Source: Alphaproteobacteria bacterium
GTDB taxonomy: Bacteria > Pseudomonadota > Alphaproteobacteria > Rhizobiales > Methyloligellaceae
Direction: 5' to 3'
DNA: 64,000 nucleotides
NCBI GenBank assembly: GCA_016869535.1
Contig: VGDX01000002.1
Location: forward strand, 124,001-188,000
In this document: one piece after another, positions 17,566-27,562 of the stretch
How positions within the stretch are numbered: position 1 is the first letter of the stretch
How the letters are laid out: the number at the start of each line of letters is the position of its first letter
Notes under the pieces: model-generated
What the model saw: only the letters and a program-made list of their open reading frames with translations
Databases searched by the model: none
Told to the model about the DNA's origin: nothing
Made by a program: the position numbers and the translations under genes

Positions 17566-18876
17566 ATGAGTAAGCCCATGAACAACGCACCCATCACCGA
17601 CGCTGAGACGCGGACGCTGTTCGCGCCGCTTGCGTCTTACCCGCATCTCGCGCTCGCCGTATCTGGCGGGCCTGACAGTGTCGCGCTGATGCATCTAGCC
17701 GTGGGTTGGACGAGATCGCATGGCGGCAGCCCGAAGCTCAGCGTGCTCACGGTCGATCACGGTCTTCGCCCGGAGTCGCGCGATGAGGCGAAGATGGTGC
17801 AGCATCAGGCGAAGCAGCTCGGCCTGCCGCATGCGATCCTCGCCTGGGAGCGCGAAGATGCTGTGAGCACCAACGTTCAGGCGCGCGCGCGGGCGGCGCG
17901 TTACGAGCTGATGGCCGCCTGGTGTCACGCGCACGACATCCCGGCGCTGGTCACCGCCCATCATCTCGACGACCAGGCCGAGACCTTCCTGATGCGGCTT
18001 GCGCGCGGCAGCGGTCTCGACGGGCTCGCCGCCATTCCTGAGAGGAGCACGTGGGCGGGCATTGCCGTTTTACGACCGCTGCTCGACCTGCCGAAGACGC
18101 GGCTCGTCGCCACGCTCGACGATCGGGGCATCGAATATGTTACCGACCCGAGCAATGTCGATCCGCGCTTCGAACGCGCACGCATGCGAAACAATATCGA
18201 GGCGCTCGCCAAGCTTGGCCTCACGCCGGAAGCGCTGGCGCTGTCAGCGCAGCGTCTGCGCCGCGCGCGCGAGGCGCTCGAGCAATACGCGGAAGGCTTT
18301 CTCGCCAAGCACAGCGAGATGAGCGAGGCGGGCTACGCGACCGTCGATGCGCAAGCGCTGGCCGCGGCGCCGCAGGAGATCGCGCTTCGTGCGCTCGCCC
18401 GTCTCATCGGCGCGGTCGGCGGCGGCGAGGAACCGGTGCGGCTCGTCAAGCTCGAAGCTTTGCTCGCGGCGCTTACCGAAAACCCGGACAAGACCCATAC
18501 GCTTGGCCGCTGCCGGCTCGAACCCATCTCAGGGAGGCTCGGTATCTTCCGGGAGGCACGGGCGCACGGCCTGCCCGTGCTACGCCTCAAGCCCGGTGAG
18601 CGGGCGCTATGGGACAACCGCTTCCGTATCGAATTGGGACGTCATGCGCGTGCGCCTTTGACAGTGAAGGCCCTTGGCGAGGCAGGGCTGAAACAGCTCC
18701 GCAAGCGTTCGGAAATTTCCGCCTCATTGCCGCGAATCGCCGGCAGAACCCTGCCTGCTTGCTGGCGGAACGACGAATTGCTGGGCGTCCCCGCCCTTGG
18801 GGGCGCTTCGTCCCCCGGTGTCGATTGCCGGGCCGTTTTCATCAACGCGGAACACCCGAGCGGCCTAAACCGTTGA
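17566..18876 (+). CDS. tilS: tRNA(Ile)-lysidine synthase
   Basis: 436 residues. PP-loop ATP-binding motif SGGPDSVAL at residues 33-41, the conserved TVDHGLRPESRDEA and TAHHLDDQAETFLMRLARGSG segments, and the C-terminal tRNA-binding domain. It converts C34 of the CAU anticodon isoleucine tRNA to lysidine so that AUA is read correctly; it is essential. An ATG at 17566 is used but lacks a clear ribosome site, and a start at 17578 is possible. Confidence 0.95.
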   Translation: MSKPMNNAPITDAETRTLFAPLASYPHLALAVSGGPDSVALMHLAVGWTRSHGGSPKLSVLTVDHGLRPESRDEAKMVQHQAKQLGLPHAILAWEREDAVSTNVQARARAARYELMAAWCHAHDIPALVTAHHLDDQAETFLMRLARGSGLDGLAAIPERSTWAGIAVLRPLLDLPKTRLVATLDDRGIEYVTDPSNVDPRFERARMRNNIEALAKLGLTPEALALSAQRLRRAREALEQYAEGFLAKHSEMSEAGYATVDAQALAAAPQEIALRALARLIGAVGGGEEPVRLVKLEALLAALTENPDKTHTLGRCRLEPISGRLGIFREARAHGLPVLRLKPGERALWDNRFRIELGRHARAPLTVKALGEAGLKQLRKRSEISASLPRIAGRTLPACWRNDELLGVPALGGASSPGVDCRAVFINAEHPSGLNR

Positions 18877-18907
18877 CAAAGCACGGACACTCTTGGTGTT
18901 AGCCTAA

Positions 18908-18937
18908 CTTGGCAAAAAGCGTGCATCTTCCTATGTT
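18908..18937 (+). promoter_or_regulatory. RpoH (sigma-32) type promoter of ftsH
   Basis: CTTGGCA (18908-18914) and CCTATGTT (18930-18937), about 15 bases apart, match the alphaproteobacterial RpoH consensus (CTTG at -35 and CCNATNT at -10). It lies 80 bases before the ftsH ATG. FtsH is a known heat-shock protein in this class, and the rpoH gene is in this window. A sigma-70-like TTGACA also lies at 18874-18879. Confidence 0.6.
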
Positions 18938-19016
18938 ACGGGGACATAATGCCTTTCCCTGCCAGACGAGGAATCATGGTCGAGGCGTCCCCGCCTAGAT
19001 CGAACCAGGTCAGTCT

Positions 19017-20954
19017 ATGAATTCGAACTTCCGCAACTTCGCCATCTGGGTCTTTATCGGCCTGCTCTTGGTCGCCCTGTTCAACCTGTTTCAGAGTCCG
19101 GGGACGCAGGTTCGCGGCAACGAGATCAGCTTCTCGCAGCTGCTCACTGAGGTCGAGGGTGGCAACATCGCCGACGTGACCATTGCCGGCAATCAGATCT
19201 CCGGCCATTACACCGACGGCCGCAATTTCCAGACCTACGCGCCGAACGACCCGAACCTGGTCGACAAGCTCAACCAGAAGGGCGTGAAGATCACTGCCAA
19301 GCCGTCCGAAGAGGACGTGCCGTCTCTGCTTGGCGTTCTGGTGTCATGGTTCCCCATGCTGCTGCTCATCGCCGTCTGGATCTTCTTCATGCGGCAGATG
19401 CAGTCCGGCGGTGGACGCGCCATGGGCTTCGGCAAGTCCAAGGCCAAGCTGCTCACCGAACGCCACGGTCGTGTCACCTTCGATGACGTCGCCGGTGTGG
19501 ACGAAGCCAAGGAGGATTTGCAGGAGATCGTCGAATTCCTGCGCGATCCGCAGAAATTCCAGAAGCTCGGCGGGCGCATCCCGCGCGGCGCATTGCTGGT
19601 CGGGCCTCCCGGCACGGGCAAGACGCTGCTTGCGCGCGCCATCGCCGGTGAAGCCAACGTGCCGTTCTTCACCATCTCGGGTTCCGACTTCGTCGAGATG
19701 TTCGTCGGCGTCGGTGCGTCACGCGTGCGCGACATGTTCGATCAGGCCAAGAAGAACGCGCCTTGCATCATCTTCATCGACGAAATCGATGCGGTCGGCC
19801 GTCATCGCGGCGCCGGTCTTGGCGGCGGTAACGACGAGCGCGAGCAGACGCTGAATCAGTTGCTGGTCGAGATGGACGGTTTCGAGGCGAATGAAGGCAT
19901 CATCCTGATTGCCGCCACCAACCGGCCCGACGTTCTCGACCCGGCGCTGCTCAGACCTGGCCGCTTCGACCGCCAGGTGGTGGTGCCGCGCCCCGACATT
20001 ATCGGCCGCGAGAAGATCCTGAAGGTGCATGTGCGGAAGGTGCCGCTGGCGCCCGACGTCGATCTGCGCGTGATCGCGCGCGGCACGCCGGGCTTCTCCG
20101 GCGCCGACCTTGCTAACCTTGTCAACGAAGGGGCGCTGCTCGCCGCGCGCCGCTCGAAGCGTCTCGTGACCCAAGTCGAGTTCGAGGACGCCAAGGACAA
20201 GGTGCTGATGGGCGCCGAGCGCCGCTCCATGGTCATGACCGAGGAAGAGAAGACGCTGACCGCCTATCACGAAGGGGGGCACGCGCTGGTGGCGCTGCAC
20301 ATGCCGGACTCCGACCCCGTGCACAAGGCGACCATCATTCCGCGCGGCCGCGCGCTCGGCATGGTCATGCGCTTGCCCGAACGCGATCAGCTCTCGCACA
20401 CCCGCGCCAAGCTCAAGGCCGATATCGCTGTCGCCATGGGCGGACGCGTGGCCGAGGAACTGGTGTTCGGCCACGATAAGGTGACCTCCGGCGCTGCCGC
20501 CGACATCAAGATGGCGACGCAACTCGCGCGCGCCATGGTCACGCAGTTCGGCATGTCCGACAAGCTCGGGCCGCTCGCCTATGGCGACAACGAGGAAGAG
20601 GTGTTCCTCGGCCATTCCATCGCGCGGCAGCAGAATCTCTCCGACGAGACGCAGACGCGGGTCGACGAGGAGATCCATCGCATCGTCGATGAAGGGTTGG
20701 AGCTTTCGCGCAAGATCCTGTCGGAGAATATCGACGACCTGCACACGGTGGCACGCGGTCTCTTGGAATACGAAACGCTGTCGGGCGACGAGATCAAGGA
20801 TTTGCTCACCGGCAAGCCGCCGGTGCGCGAGTTCGCCGCCGAAGTCAGCCCGCGGCCAGGTCCCGCTTCCGCCGTGCCGGCAACAGGCCGCAGCAAGAAG
20901 AAGCCACGGCCGGCGCCCGATACCGGCGGCATGGAACCCCAGCCCTCAACCTAA
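19017..20954 (+). CDS. ftsH: ATP-dependent membrane zinc protease FtsH
   Basis: 645 residues, complete. Two membrane helices (about 8-26 and 104-126) flank a periplasmic domain. Walker A GPPGTGKT at 196-203, Walker B IIFIDEID, second region of homology [20 protein letters not shown], and the zinc motif HEGGH at 418-422. It degrades misfolded membrane proteins and regulators such as RpoH. An RpoH-like promoter precedes it. Start ATG 19017. Confidence 0.99.
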   Translation: MNSNFRNFAIWVFIGLLLVALFNLFQSPGTQVRGNEISFSQLLTEVEGGNIADVTIAGNQISGHYTDGRNFQTYAPNDPNLVDKLNQKGVKITAKPSEEDVPSLLGVLVSWFPMLLLIAVWIFFMRQMQSGGGRAMGFGKSKAKLLTERHGRVTFDDVAGVDEAKEDLQEIVEFLRDPQKFQKLGGRIPRGALLVGPPGTGKTLLARAIAGEANVPFFTISGSDFVEMFVGVGASRVRDMFDQAKKNAPCIIFIDEIDAVGRHRGAGLGGGNDEREQTLNQLLVEMDGFEANEGIILIAATNRPDVLDPALLRPGRFDRQVVVPRPDIIGREKILKVHVRKVPLAPDVDLRVIARGTPGFSGADLANLVNEGALLAARRSKRLVTQVEFEDAKDKVLMGAERRSMVMTEEEKTLTAYHEGGHALVALHMPDSDPVHKATIIPRGRALGMVMRLPERDQLSHTRAKLKADIAVAMGGRVAEELVFGHDKVTSGAAADIKMATQLARAMVTQFGMSDKLGPLAYGDNEEEVFLGHSIARQQNLSDETQTRVDEEIHRIVDEGLELSRKILSENIDDLHTVARGLLEYETLSGDEIKDLLTGKPPVREFAAEVSPRPGPASAVPATGRSKKKPRPAPDTGGMEPQPST

Positions 20955-20975
20955 TCTAAGGACTATCGCTTTTCG

Positions 20976-21173
20976 TCAGAAGGCCTTTGGTAGACCTGCC
21001 TGCTTGAGCGTGTGGTTTGCCCAATGCCGCGACTTGATAAAATTGTCGACCATGAATCGGCGATTATTGATTGGACTCTGCCAAATCTCGTGATCGCCTT
21101 TGCCCTGGCGCACGACAGTGCAGCCATTTTCCTTCAGGATGGCTTTCACGCGCGGCGTAAAATTATCCGCCAT
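20976..21173 (-). CDS. hicA: HicA-type toxin of a toxin-antitoxin pair
   Basis: 65 residues, the usual size of HicA/YcfA mRNA interferases. The fold pattern is recognisable: VKAILKENGCTVVRQGKGDH then a basic-aromatic strand and WANHTLKQAGL. His28 (GKGDHEIW) is the expected catalytic residue. The ATG is at 21173, overlapping the stop of the upstream antitoxin gene by one base, so expression is coupled. It is inserted between ftsH and folP, which are otherwise adjacent. Toxicity is not shown by sequence. Confidence 0.8.
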   Translation of the reverse strand: MADNFTPRVKAILKENGCTVVRQGKGDHEIWQSPINNRRFMVDNFIKSRHWANHTLKQAGLPKAF

Positions 21174-21409
21174 CAGGCGACGCGCTTGGCGTGCTCGATA
21201 CGTTCGGCTGTGATCTCGAATGGGACGTCGGCCGTACCCGAGGCGAGCAGGCCGTTTTCTTCCAGCAGTTCGGGGACGACGATTTTCAGCTTTTCAACTA
21301 GGGCCTCGAACGTGTCGGCGCCGGTGGCAAGGCCTGGCACGTCTTCACTTGAGGCGACCCAGACTTCCGCCTCGCCATCCCATTCAGCCTTGATACGATA
21401 AGGCGACAT
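21173..21409 (-). CDS. hicB: HicB-like antitoxin (DUF1902)
   Basis: 78 residues; the degraded HicB-like core is recognisable from WDGEAEVWVASSEDVPGLAT followed by AFEALVEKLKIVVPEL-like spacing. It lacks the ribbon-helix-helix or HTH domain that longer HicB proteins carry, so autoregulation may use another factor. It lies first in the operon, the reverse of the classic HicA-HicB order, as in other DUF1902 pairs. It is expected to neutralise the downstream HicA-like toxin. Confidence 0.78.
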   Translation of the reverse strand: MSPYRIKAEWDGEAEVWVASSEDVPGLATGADTFEALVEKLKIVVPELLEENGLLASGTADVPFEITAERIEHAKRVA

Positions 21410-21486
21410 GCCTGCCTCCGATGCTCCGTTCAGCCGGAATATAAGGAGTTTCGCCTCGTATAGCGAGCGTGTGCTAAGCCTCAGGC

Positions 21487-22554
21487 ATGGCTGAGGCGAA
21501 GCTCTATCTCAGGCCCATCGGCTTGCTCTGCGGCCCGCTCGCCGAGGCGGCGGTCGCCGATCGTCTGGCTTTGCCCTTGGCTGGAGGACCGATCGCCTTC
21601 ACCGCGGCTGTGCTGATCGAGGGCACGGCGCGTAACAGCAATAGGCGGCTGTTCACCGCCCGCTCACTCGCTGAGTCTCGCGATGAGGGATTAAGGGCCT
21701 TGCTCAAACGCGTGACCGCGCATCGTTCGACTTTCGCGGGGCTTGCGCTGGAGTGCCCGCTCATCATGGGCATCGTCAACGTCACGCCGGACTCCTTCTC
21801 CGACGGCGGCCTTTATGACAGCAAGGAAGCGGCGATTGCCCATGCGGCCGAACTGACCGCCGCTGGCGCCGATATCGTCGATATTGGCGGGGAGTCGACA
21901 CGGCCCGGCTCGGATGCCGTGAACGAGGCTGAGGAGATTGCCCGCGTCCTTCCCGTTCTTGAGGGGCTGAGAGGTCTCAACGCCGTCATCTCGATAGACA
22001 CGCGCAAGGCTGCCGTAGCGAAGGCTGCGGCGAAGGAAGGAGCGAAAATCCTCAATGATGTCTCGGCACTGACCTACGACCCGTCTTCACTCACGGTCGC
22101 GGCGGAGGCCGGCTTGAGCCTCGTCCTGATGCATGCGCAAGGGGAACCGAAGACCATGCAGGACAACCCCCGTTACGACGATGTCGTGCTCGAGGTGTTC
22201 GACTATCTCGAGGCGCGCATTGAAGCAGCAGAAGCGGCGGGCATCGACCGTGCCGAGATCGCGGCCGATCCCGGTCTCGGCTTCGGCAAGACGCTTGCCC
22301 ACAATCTCGCGCTGCTGGCCAATATCAGCCTGTTCCACGGCCTCGGCGTGCCGCTCCTGATCGGCGCCTCGCGCAAGCGTTTCATTGGCGGCCTCGGCCA
22401 GGAGAAGGAGCGGCGCGCCCGCGAACCGGGGTCTCATGCCGCCGTCATCGCCGCTGCCGCGCAAGGGGCCCAGATCCTGCGCGTGCATGATGTAGCCGGG
22501 GCCCGCCAGACGCTTGCCGTCTGGCGCGCAGCCACATTCGGGGTTGAAAATTAA
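21487..22554 (+). CDS. folP: Dihydropteroate synthase
   Basis: 355 residues, longer than the ~280 typical, because of an N-terminal extension of about 90 residues (to GLALECPLIM). The TIM barrel follows with MGIVNVTPDSFSDGG, the DIGGESTRPGS loop, SIDTRKAAVA and the phosphate-binding GASRKRFIG. It condenses p-aminobenzoate with 6-hydroxymethyl-dihydropterin diphosphate and is the sulfonamide target. The extension is common in alphaproteobacterial FolP. folB and folK are not next to it. Confidence 0.96.
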   Translation: MAEAKLYLRPIGLLCGPLAEAAVADRLALPLAGGPIAFTAAVLIEGTARNSNRRLFTARSLAESRDEGLRALLKRVTAHRSTFAGLALECPLIMGIVNVTPDSFSDGGLYDSKEAAIAHAAELTAAGADIVDIGGESTRPGSDAVNEAEEIARVLPVLEGLRGLNAVISIDTRKAAVAKAAAKEGAKILNDVSALTYDPSSLTVAAEAGLSLVLMHAQGEPKTMQDNPRYDDVVLEVFDYLEARIEAAEAAGIDRAEIAADPGLGFGKTLAHNLALLANISLFHGLGVPLLIGASRKRFIGGLGQEKERRAREPGSHAAVIAAAAQGAQILRVHDVAGARQTLAVWRAATFGVEN

Positions 22555-22740
22555 GGAAAAAACCCGGTTTCCACGCCTTTCAGGTGTAATTTTTGCTTAC
22601 ATTTATTGATCTGGGATAGACTTCTTGGCGTAGCATAATCCTTCACGGCGTCCGCCAGACCCCAATATGGGCAGACGCCTCCGGCTCCCATGCGAAGGCC
22701 GGGCACCGATCGAGGGATTGGACGGGGGGAAGCGGCTGTC

Positions 22741-24087
<1,347 letters not shown>

Positions 24088-24141
24088 AGTCCCAAAATTT
24101 ACAACGTCATTGTCATGTCTGGGCTTGATCCAGGCATCCGT

Positions 24142-24181
24142 GCCGTTACATCACCGAGTGAGCCGTTACATCACCGAGTGA
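24142..24181. repeat. Exact 20-base tandem duplication before serC
   Basis: The unit GCCGTTACATCACCGAGTGA occurs at 24142-24161 and again at 24162-24181, one base before the serC ATG at 24183. A palindrome-like TCTGGGCTTGATCCAGGCA sits at 24118-24136. The duplication is recent in appearance because the copies are identical. Confidence 0.85.
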
Positions 24182-24182
24182 A

Positions 24183-25364
24183 ATGGGCATGAAAACGATT
24201 GAAAAGCCGACCGTGCGGCCCAATAACCCGCGCTTTTCTTCCGGACCTTGCACCAAGCGTCCCGGCTGGAAACCGGATGCCCTGAAGGGCGCTCTGCTTG
24301 GGCGCTACCATCGCGCGCCCGAGACGCGGGCGAGGCTTTCGTTCGCGCTCGCCAGGACCCGTGAACTGCTCAAACTTCCCGACGGCTATCGCGCGGCGAT
24401 CGTGCCTGCCTCAGATACTGGCGCGATGGAGATGGCGCTCTGGTCTCTGCTCGGCGCGCGCGGCGTCGATGTGCTTGGCTGGGAAGCCTTCACCCGCGAC
24501 TGGGTGACCGACATCGTCGAGCAACTCAAGCTCAAGGATGTCCGCGCGCTGCTCGCCCTTTACGGCGAATTGCCTGACCTCACCCAAGTCGATTTCGACC
24601 GCGACGTGGTGTTCGCGTGGAACGGCACGACGTCGGGCGTGTGCGTGCCGGATGCCGAGTGGATCGCCGCCGACCGCAAGGGGCTCACGGTTTGCGACGC
24701 GACATCCGCCGTGTTCGCCGTCGACATCGATTGGACCAAACTCGATGCCGCGACCTTCTCCTGGCAGAAGGTGCTTGGCGGCGAGGCACAGCACGGCATT
24801 CTCATTTTGAGTCAGCGCGCCGTCGATCGCCTGGAAAACCACACGCCGCCGTGGCCGCGGCCCAAATTGTTCCGCATGACGCGCGGCGGCAAGCTGAACG
24901 AAGCGCTGTTCGATGGCTCGACCATCAACACGCCGTCGATGCTGTGCCTCGAAGATTATCTCGACGCGCTCGCCTTCGTGGAAAGCGTCGGCGGTGTCGA
25001 GGGCACCATTGCCCGCTCGAATGTTAACGCCGCGGTCATCGCCGACTGGGTCGAGCGCACGCCCTGGGTCGATTATCTCGCCAAGGCTCCGGCGACTCGC
25101 TCCACGACCTCTGTGTGTTTGAAGATCGTCGATCCCGAAATTCTGGCGCTGCCACCCAAGCTGCGTGATGAATTTGCGCGCCGCATGGCGGTGCTGCTCG
25201 ACGAGGAAAACGTGGCGAAGGACATAGCCTCCTATCGCGACGCGCCTTCGGGCTTGCGCATCTGGACCGGTGCGACCGTCGAGAAGAGCGACGTCGAAGC
25301 CCTGATGCCATGGCTCGATTGGGCTTTCGCCGTCACCAAGCAAGCTGTCGCCAAGGCCGCCTGA
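24183..25364 (+). CDS. serC: Phosphoserine aminotransferase (TIGR01365 type)
   Basis: 393 residues, starting at ATG 24183 or 24189, directly after the duplication. The class V aminotransferase pattern is seen in FSWQKVLGGE with the PLP lysine at Lys196, and in AWNGTTSGVCVPDAEW. This type is the alphaproteobacterial/Methanosarcina form, distinct from E. coli SerC. It makes phosphoserine from phosphohydroxypyruvate. serA, which normally follows it in this class, is absent; purA follows. Confidence 0.94.
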   Translation: MGMKTIEKPTVRPNNPRFSSGPCTKRPGWKPDALKGALLGRYHRAPETRARLSFALARTRELLKLPDGYRAAIVPASDTGAMEMALWSLLGARGVDVLGWEAFTRDWVTDIVEQLKLKDVRALLALYGELPDLTQVDFDRDVVFAWNGTTSGVCVPDAEWIAADRKGLTVCDATSAVFAVDIDWTKLDAATFSWQKVLGGEAQHGILILSQRAVDRLENHTPPWPRPKLFRMTRGGKLNEALFDGSTINTPSMLCLEDYLDALAFVESVGGVEGTIARSNVNAAVIADWVERTPWVDYLAKAPATRSTTSVCLKIVDPEILALPPKLRDEFARRMAVLLDEENVAKDIASYRDAPSGLRIWTGATVEKSDVEALMPWLDWAFAVTKQAVAKAA

Positions 25365-25419
25365 TTAACCTAGCCCTCCTTTGGCTCGCATCGGCTGCAC
25401 GGGCGCGCTATAACGCGAC

Positions 25420-25445
25420 ACGGCCCTGCCTCTTCGCGGGGCCGT
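25420..25445 (+). terminator. Hairpin upstream of purA
   Basis: ACGGCCC (25420-25426) pairs with GGGCCGT (25439-25445), loop of 12 bases, followed by TTCTG. It lies 56 bases after serC and 37 before purA, so it could end serC transcription or act as an attenuator in the purA leader. The T run is short. Confidence 0.5.
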
Positions 25446-25482
25446 TTCTGCGTCCCGGCCCTTAAATCGGAAGGATTTTCAA

Positions 25483-26775
25483 GTGGCTAACGTGGTGGTC
25501 GTCGGCTCCCAATGGGGCGACGAAGGCAAGGGCAAGATCGTCGATTGGCTGTCGGAGCGCGCCGATATCGTGGTGCGCTTCCAGGGCGGCCACAATGCCG
25601 GCCACACCCTCGTCGTCGACGGCACCACCTACAAGCTGTCGCTGCTGCCTTCGGGCGTGGTGCGCAAGGGCAAGCTGTCGGTGATCGGCAACGGCGTGGT
25701 GGTCGACCCTTGGGCGCTCGCCGACGAGATCGCCCGCATCGAAAAGCTCGGCGTGGCGATTTCCCGCGACAATCTCCGCGTCGCCGAGAACGCCACGCTC
25801 ATCCTACCGCTCCACCGCGAGCTGGACGCGCTACGCGAGGAGGGCGCTGGCGACGGCCGCATCGGCACGACCAAGCGCGGGATCGGCCCCGCCTATGAGG
25901 ATAAGGTCGGCCGCCGCGCCATCCGTGTGATGGACCTCGCCGACCTGACGAGCCTCAAGCCCAAGATCGAGCGCATCCTCGCCCATCACAATCCGCTCCG
26001 CCGCGGCCTCGGCGAGCCAGAGATCTCGGCCGACGAATTATGCACGCAGCTTACGGAGATCGCGCCGAAGATTCTTCCTTATGTCGATACGGTGTGGGCG
26101 CTGCTCGACCAGAAGCGCCGGCAGGGCAAGCGCATCCTGTTCGAAGGGGCGCAAGGCGCGCTGCTCGACATCGATCACGGCACCTATCCCTTCGTCACCT
26201 CGTCGAACACCGTAGCAGCCCAGGCGGCGACCGGCTCAGGCCTAGGTCCCGGCGCCATCAACTATGTGCTCGGCATCACCAAGGCCTATACCACGCGCGT
26301 GGGCGAGGGCCCTTTCCCCACCGAGCTCACCGACGAGACCGGCAAGCTGCTCGGCGAGCGCGGGCAGGAATTCGGCACGGTCACGGGACGGGCGCGGCGC
26401 TGTGGCTGGTTCGATGCCTGTCTCGTCCGCCAGACGCGCAAAGTGGGCGGCATCAACGGCATCGCGCTCACCAAGCTCGACGTGCTCGACCAGCTGCCCG
26501 AGTTGAAGATCTGCGTCGGCTATGAGCTCGAAGGCAAGCGCATCGACCATTTGCCGGCGGCGCAAGGCGCACAAGCCCGTGTCGAGCCGGTCTACGAGAC
26601 GATGGAAGGCTGGACGGAATCAACGCGCGGCGCGCGCAGCTGGGCCGAACTTCCGGCGCAATGCATCAAATATGTGCGGCGGCTGGAGGAACTGATTGGC
26701 GCGCCGGTGGCGCTGCTCTCGACCAGCCCCAAGCGCGAGGACACCATCCTCGTGCACGATCCCTTCGTGGATTAA
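25483..26775 (+). CDS. purA: Adenylosuccinate synthetase
   Basis: 430 residues, starting at GTG 25483 with GGAAGG about 9 bases upstream. The N-terminus ([20 protein letters not shown]) is the GTP-binding signature, followed by QGGHNAGHT, the GIGPAYEDK and TGRARRCGW loops, and the C-terminal [11 protein letters not shown]-dependent first step from IMP to AMP. The SDR gene begins 9 bases after its stop. Confidence 0.99.
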   Translation: MANVVVVGSQWGDEGKGKIVDWLSERADIVVRFQGGHNAGHTLVVDGTTYKLSLLPSGVVRKGKLSVIGNGVVVDPWALADEIARIEKLGVAISRDNLRVAENATLILPLHRELDALREEGAGDGRIGTTKRGIGPAYEDKVGRRAIRVMDLADLTSLKPKIERILAHHNPLRRGLGEPEISADELCTQLTEIAPKILPYVDTVWALLDQKRRQGKRILFEGAQGALLDIDHGTYPFVTSSNTVAAQAATGSGLGPGAINYVLGITKAYTTRVGEGPFPTELTDETGKLLGERGQEFGTVTGRARRCGWFDACLVRQTRKVGGINGIALTKLDVLDQLPELKICVGYELEGKRIDHLPAAQGAQARVEPVYETMEGWTESTRGARSWAELPAQCIKYVRRLEELIGAPVALLSTSPKREDTILVHDPFVD

Positions 26776-26784
26776 GATAGACGG

Positions 26785-27558
26785 ATGGGCGAGCGGCAAT
26801 ATCCCTGGAAAATCGCGTGGATCACCGGCGCCTCGGGGGCTATTTGCGGCGAGGTGGCACGGCTTTTGGCCGATGCCGGCGTGACCGTTGCGGCGACGGC
26901 GCGGCCAAGCGAGCGCCTCGACCGGCTTGCCGCCTCGAGCGAGCGCATTACGGCTTTCCCGGCCGATGTGCTGAATCCAGAAGAGCTGAAGGCGGCGGCC
27001 GCAAGAATCGAAACTACGCTCGGGCCAATCGATCTCGCGCTGCTTGGCGCCGGCATGTATGTGCCTTTCGACATCCGCAATATCGATCTCGCCGGTTTTC
27101 ACCGCACCATGGCGGTCAATGTCGATGGCGTGATCAACGGCGTGGCCGCGGTGCTCCCCTCGATGCTGGCACGCAACTCCGGCCATATCGCCGTCATGGG
27201 ATCTCTGGTCGGCTATAATGGCTGGCCAGAGAATGGCAGCTACGGTGCGAGCAAGGCCGCGGTGATCAATCTCACCGAAAGCCTCAAGCTCGAGCTCGAC
27301 AACACGGACATCGACGTCACGCTCATCAATCCGGGCTTCGTCGATACGCCGCTCAACGCCGCCTATGACCCCAACAAGAAGCTCTTCGTCATGTCTGCCC
27401 CGGTCTGCGCCAGCCGCATCCTCAAGAAGCTACGGCGCAAGCCTTACGAGATCGCCTTCCCCACCAAGGTGGAACTATTCGTCAAGACCGTGCGCGCTCT
27501 GCCGCGTGCCGTTTCCTTCCCGCTGATCCGCTGGTTCAATCGCACTCTGCAGTCGTAA
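26785..27558 (+). CDS. Short-chain dehydrogenase/reductase
   Basis: 257 residues. Rossmann motif TGASGAICGEVARLL, the Tyr-x-x-x-Lys catalytic pair in YGASKAAV, and GSLVGYNGWPENGS before it. Members of this family oxidise or reduce varied alcohols and ketones; the substrate is unknown. It starts 9 bases after purA on the same strand and could be co-transcribed with it. Converges with the flavin oxidase gene at 27563. Confidence 0.88.
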   Translation: MGERQYPWKIAWITGASGAICGEVARLLADAGVTVAATARPSERLDRLAASSERITAFPADVLNPEELKAAAARIETTLGPIDLALLGAGMYVPFDIRNIDLAGFHRTMAVNVDGVINGVAAVLPSMLARNSGHIAVMGSLVGYNGWPENGSYGASKAAVINLTESLKLELDNTDIDVTLINPGFVDTPLNAAYDPNKKLFVMSAPVCASRILKKLRRKPYEIAFPTKVELFVKTVRALPRAVSFPLIRWFNRTLQS

Positions 27559-27562
27559 CGGC

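Noticed and set aside
22690..22740. Upstream start for glmM
   Set aside because: The extra residues are not conserved; the family starts [10 protein letters not shown] at 22741.
24088..24182. serC leader RNA motif (Rfam serC)
   Set aside because: I could not see the expected stem-loops with confidence; the 20-base tandem repeat occupies the place.
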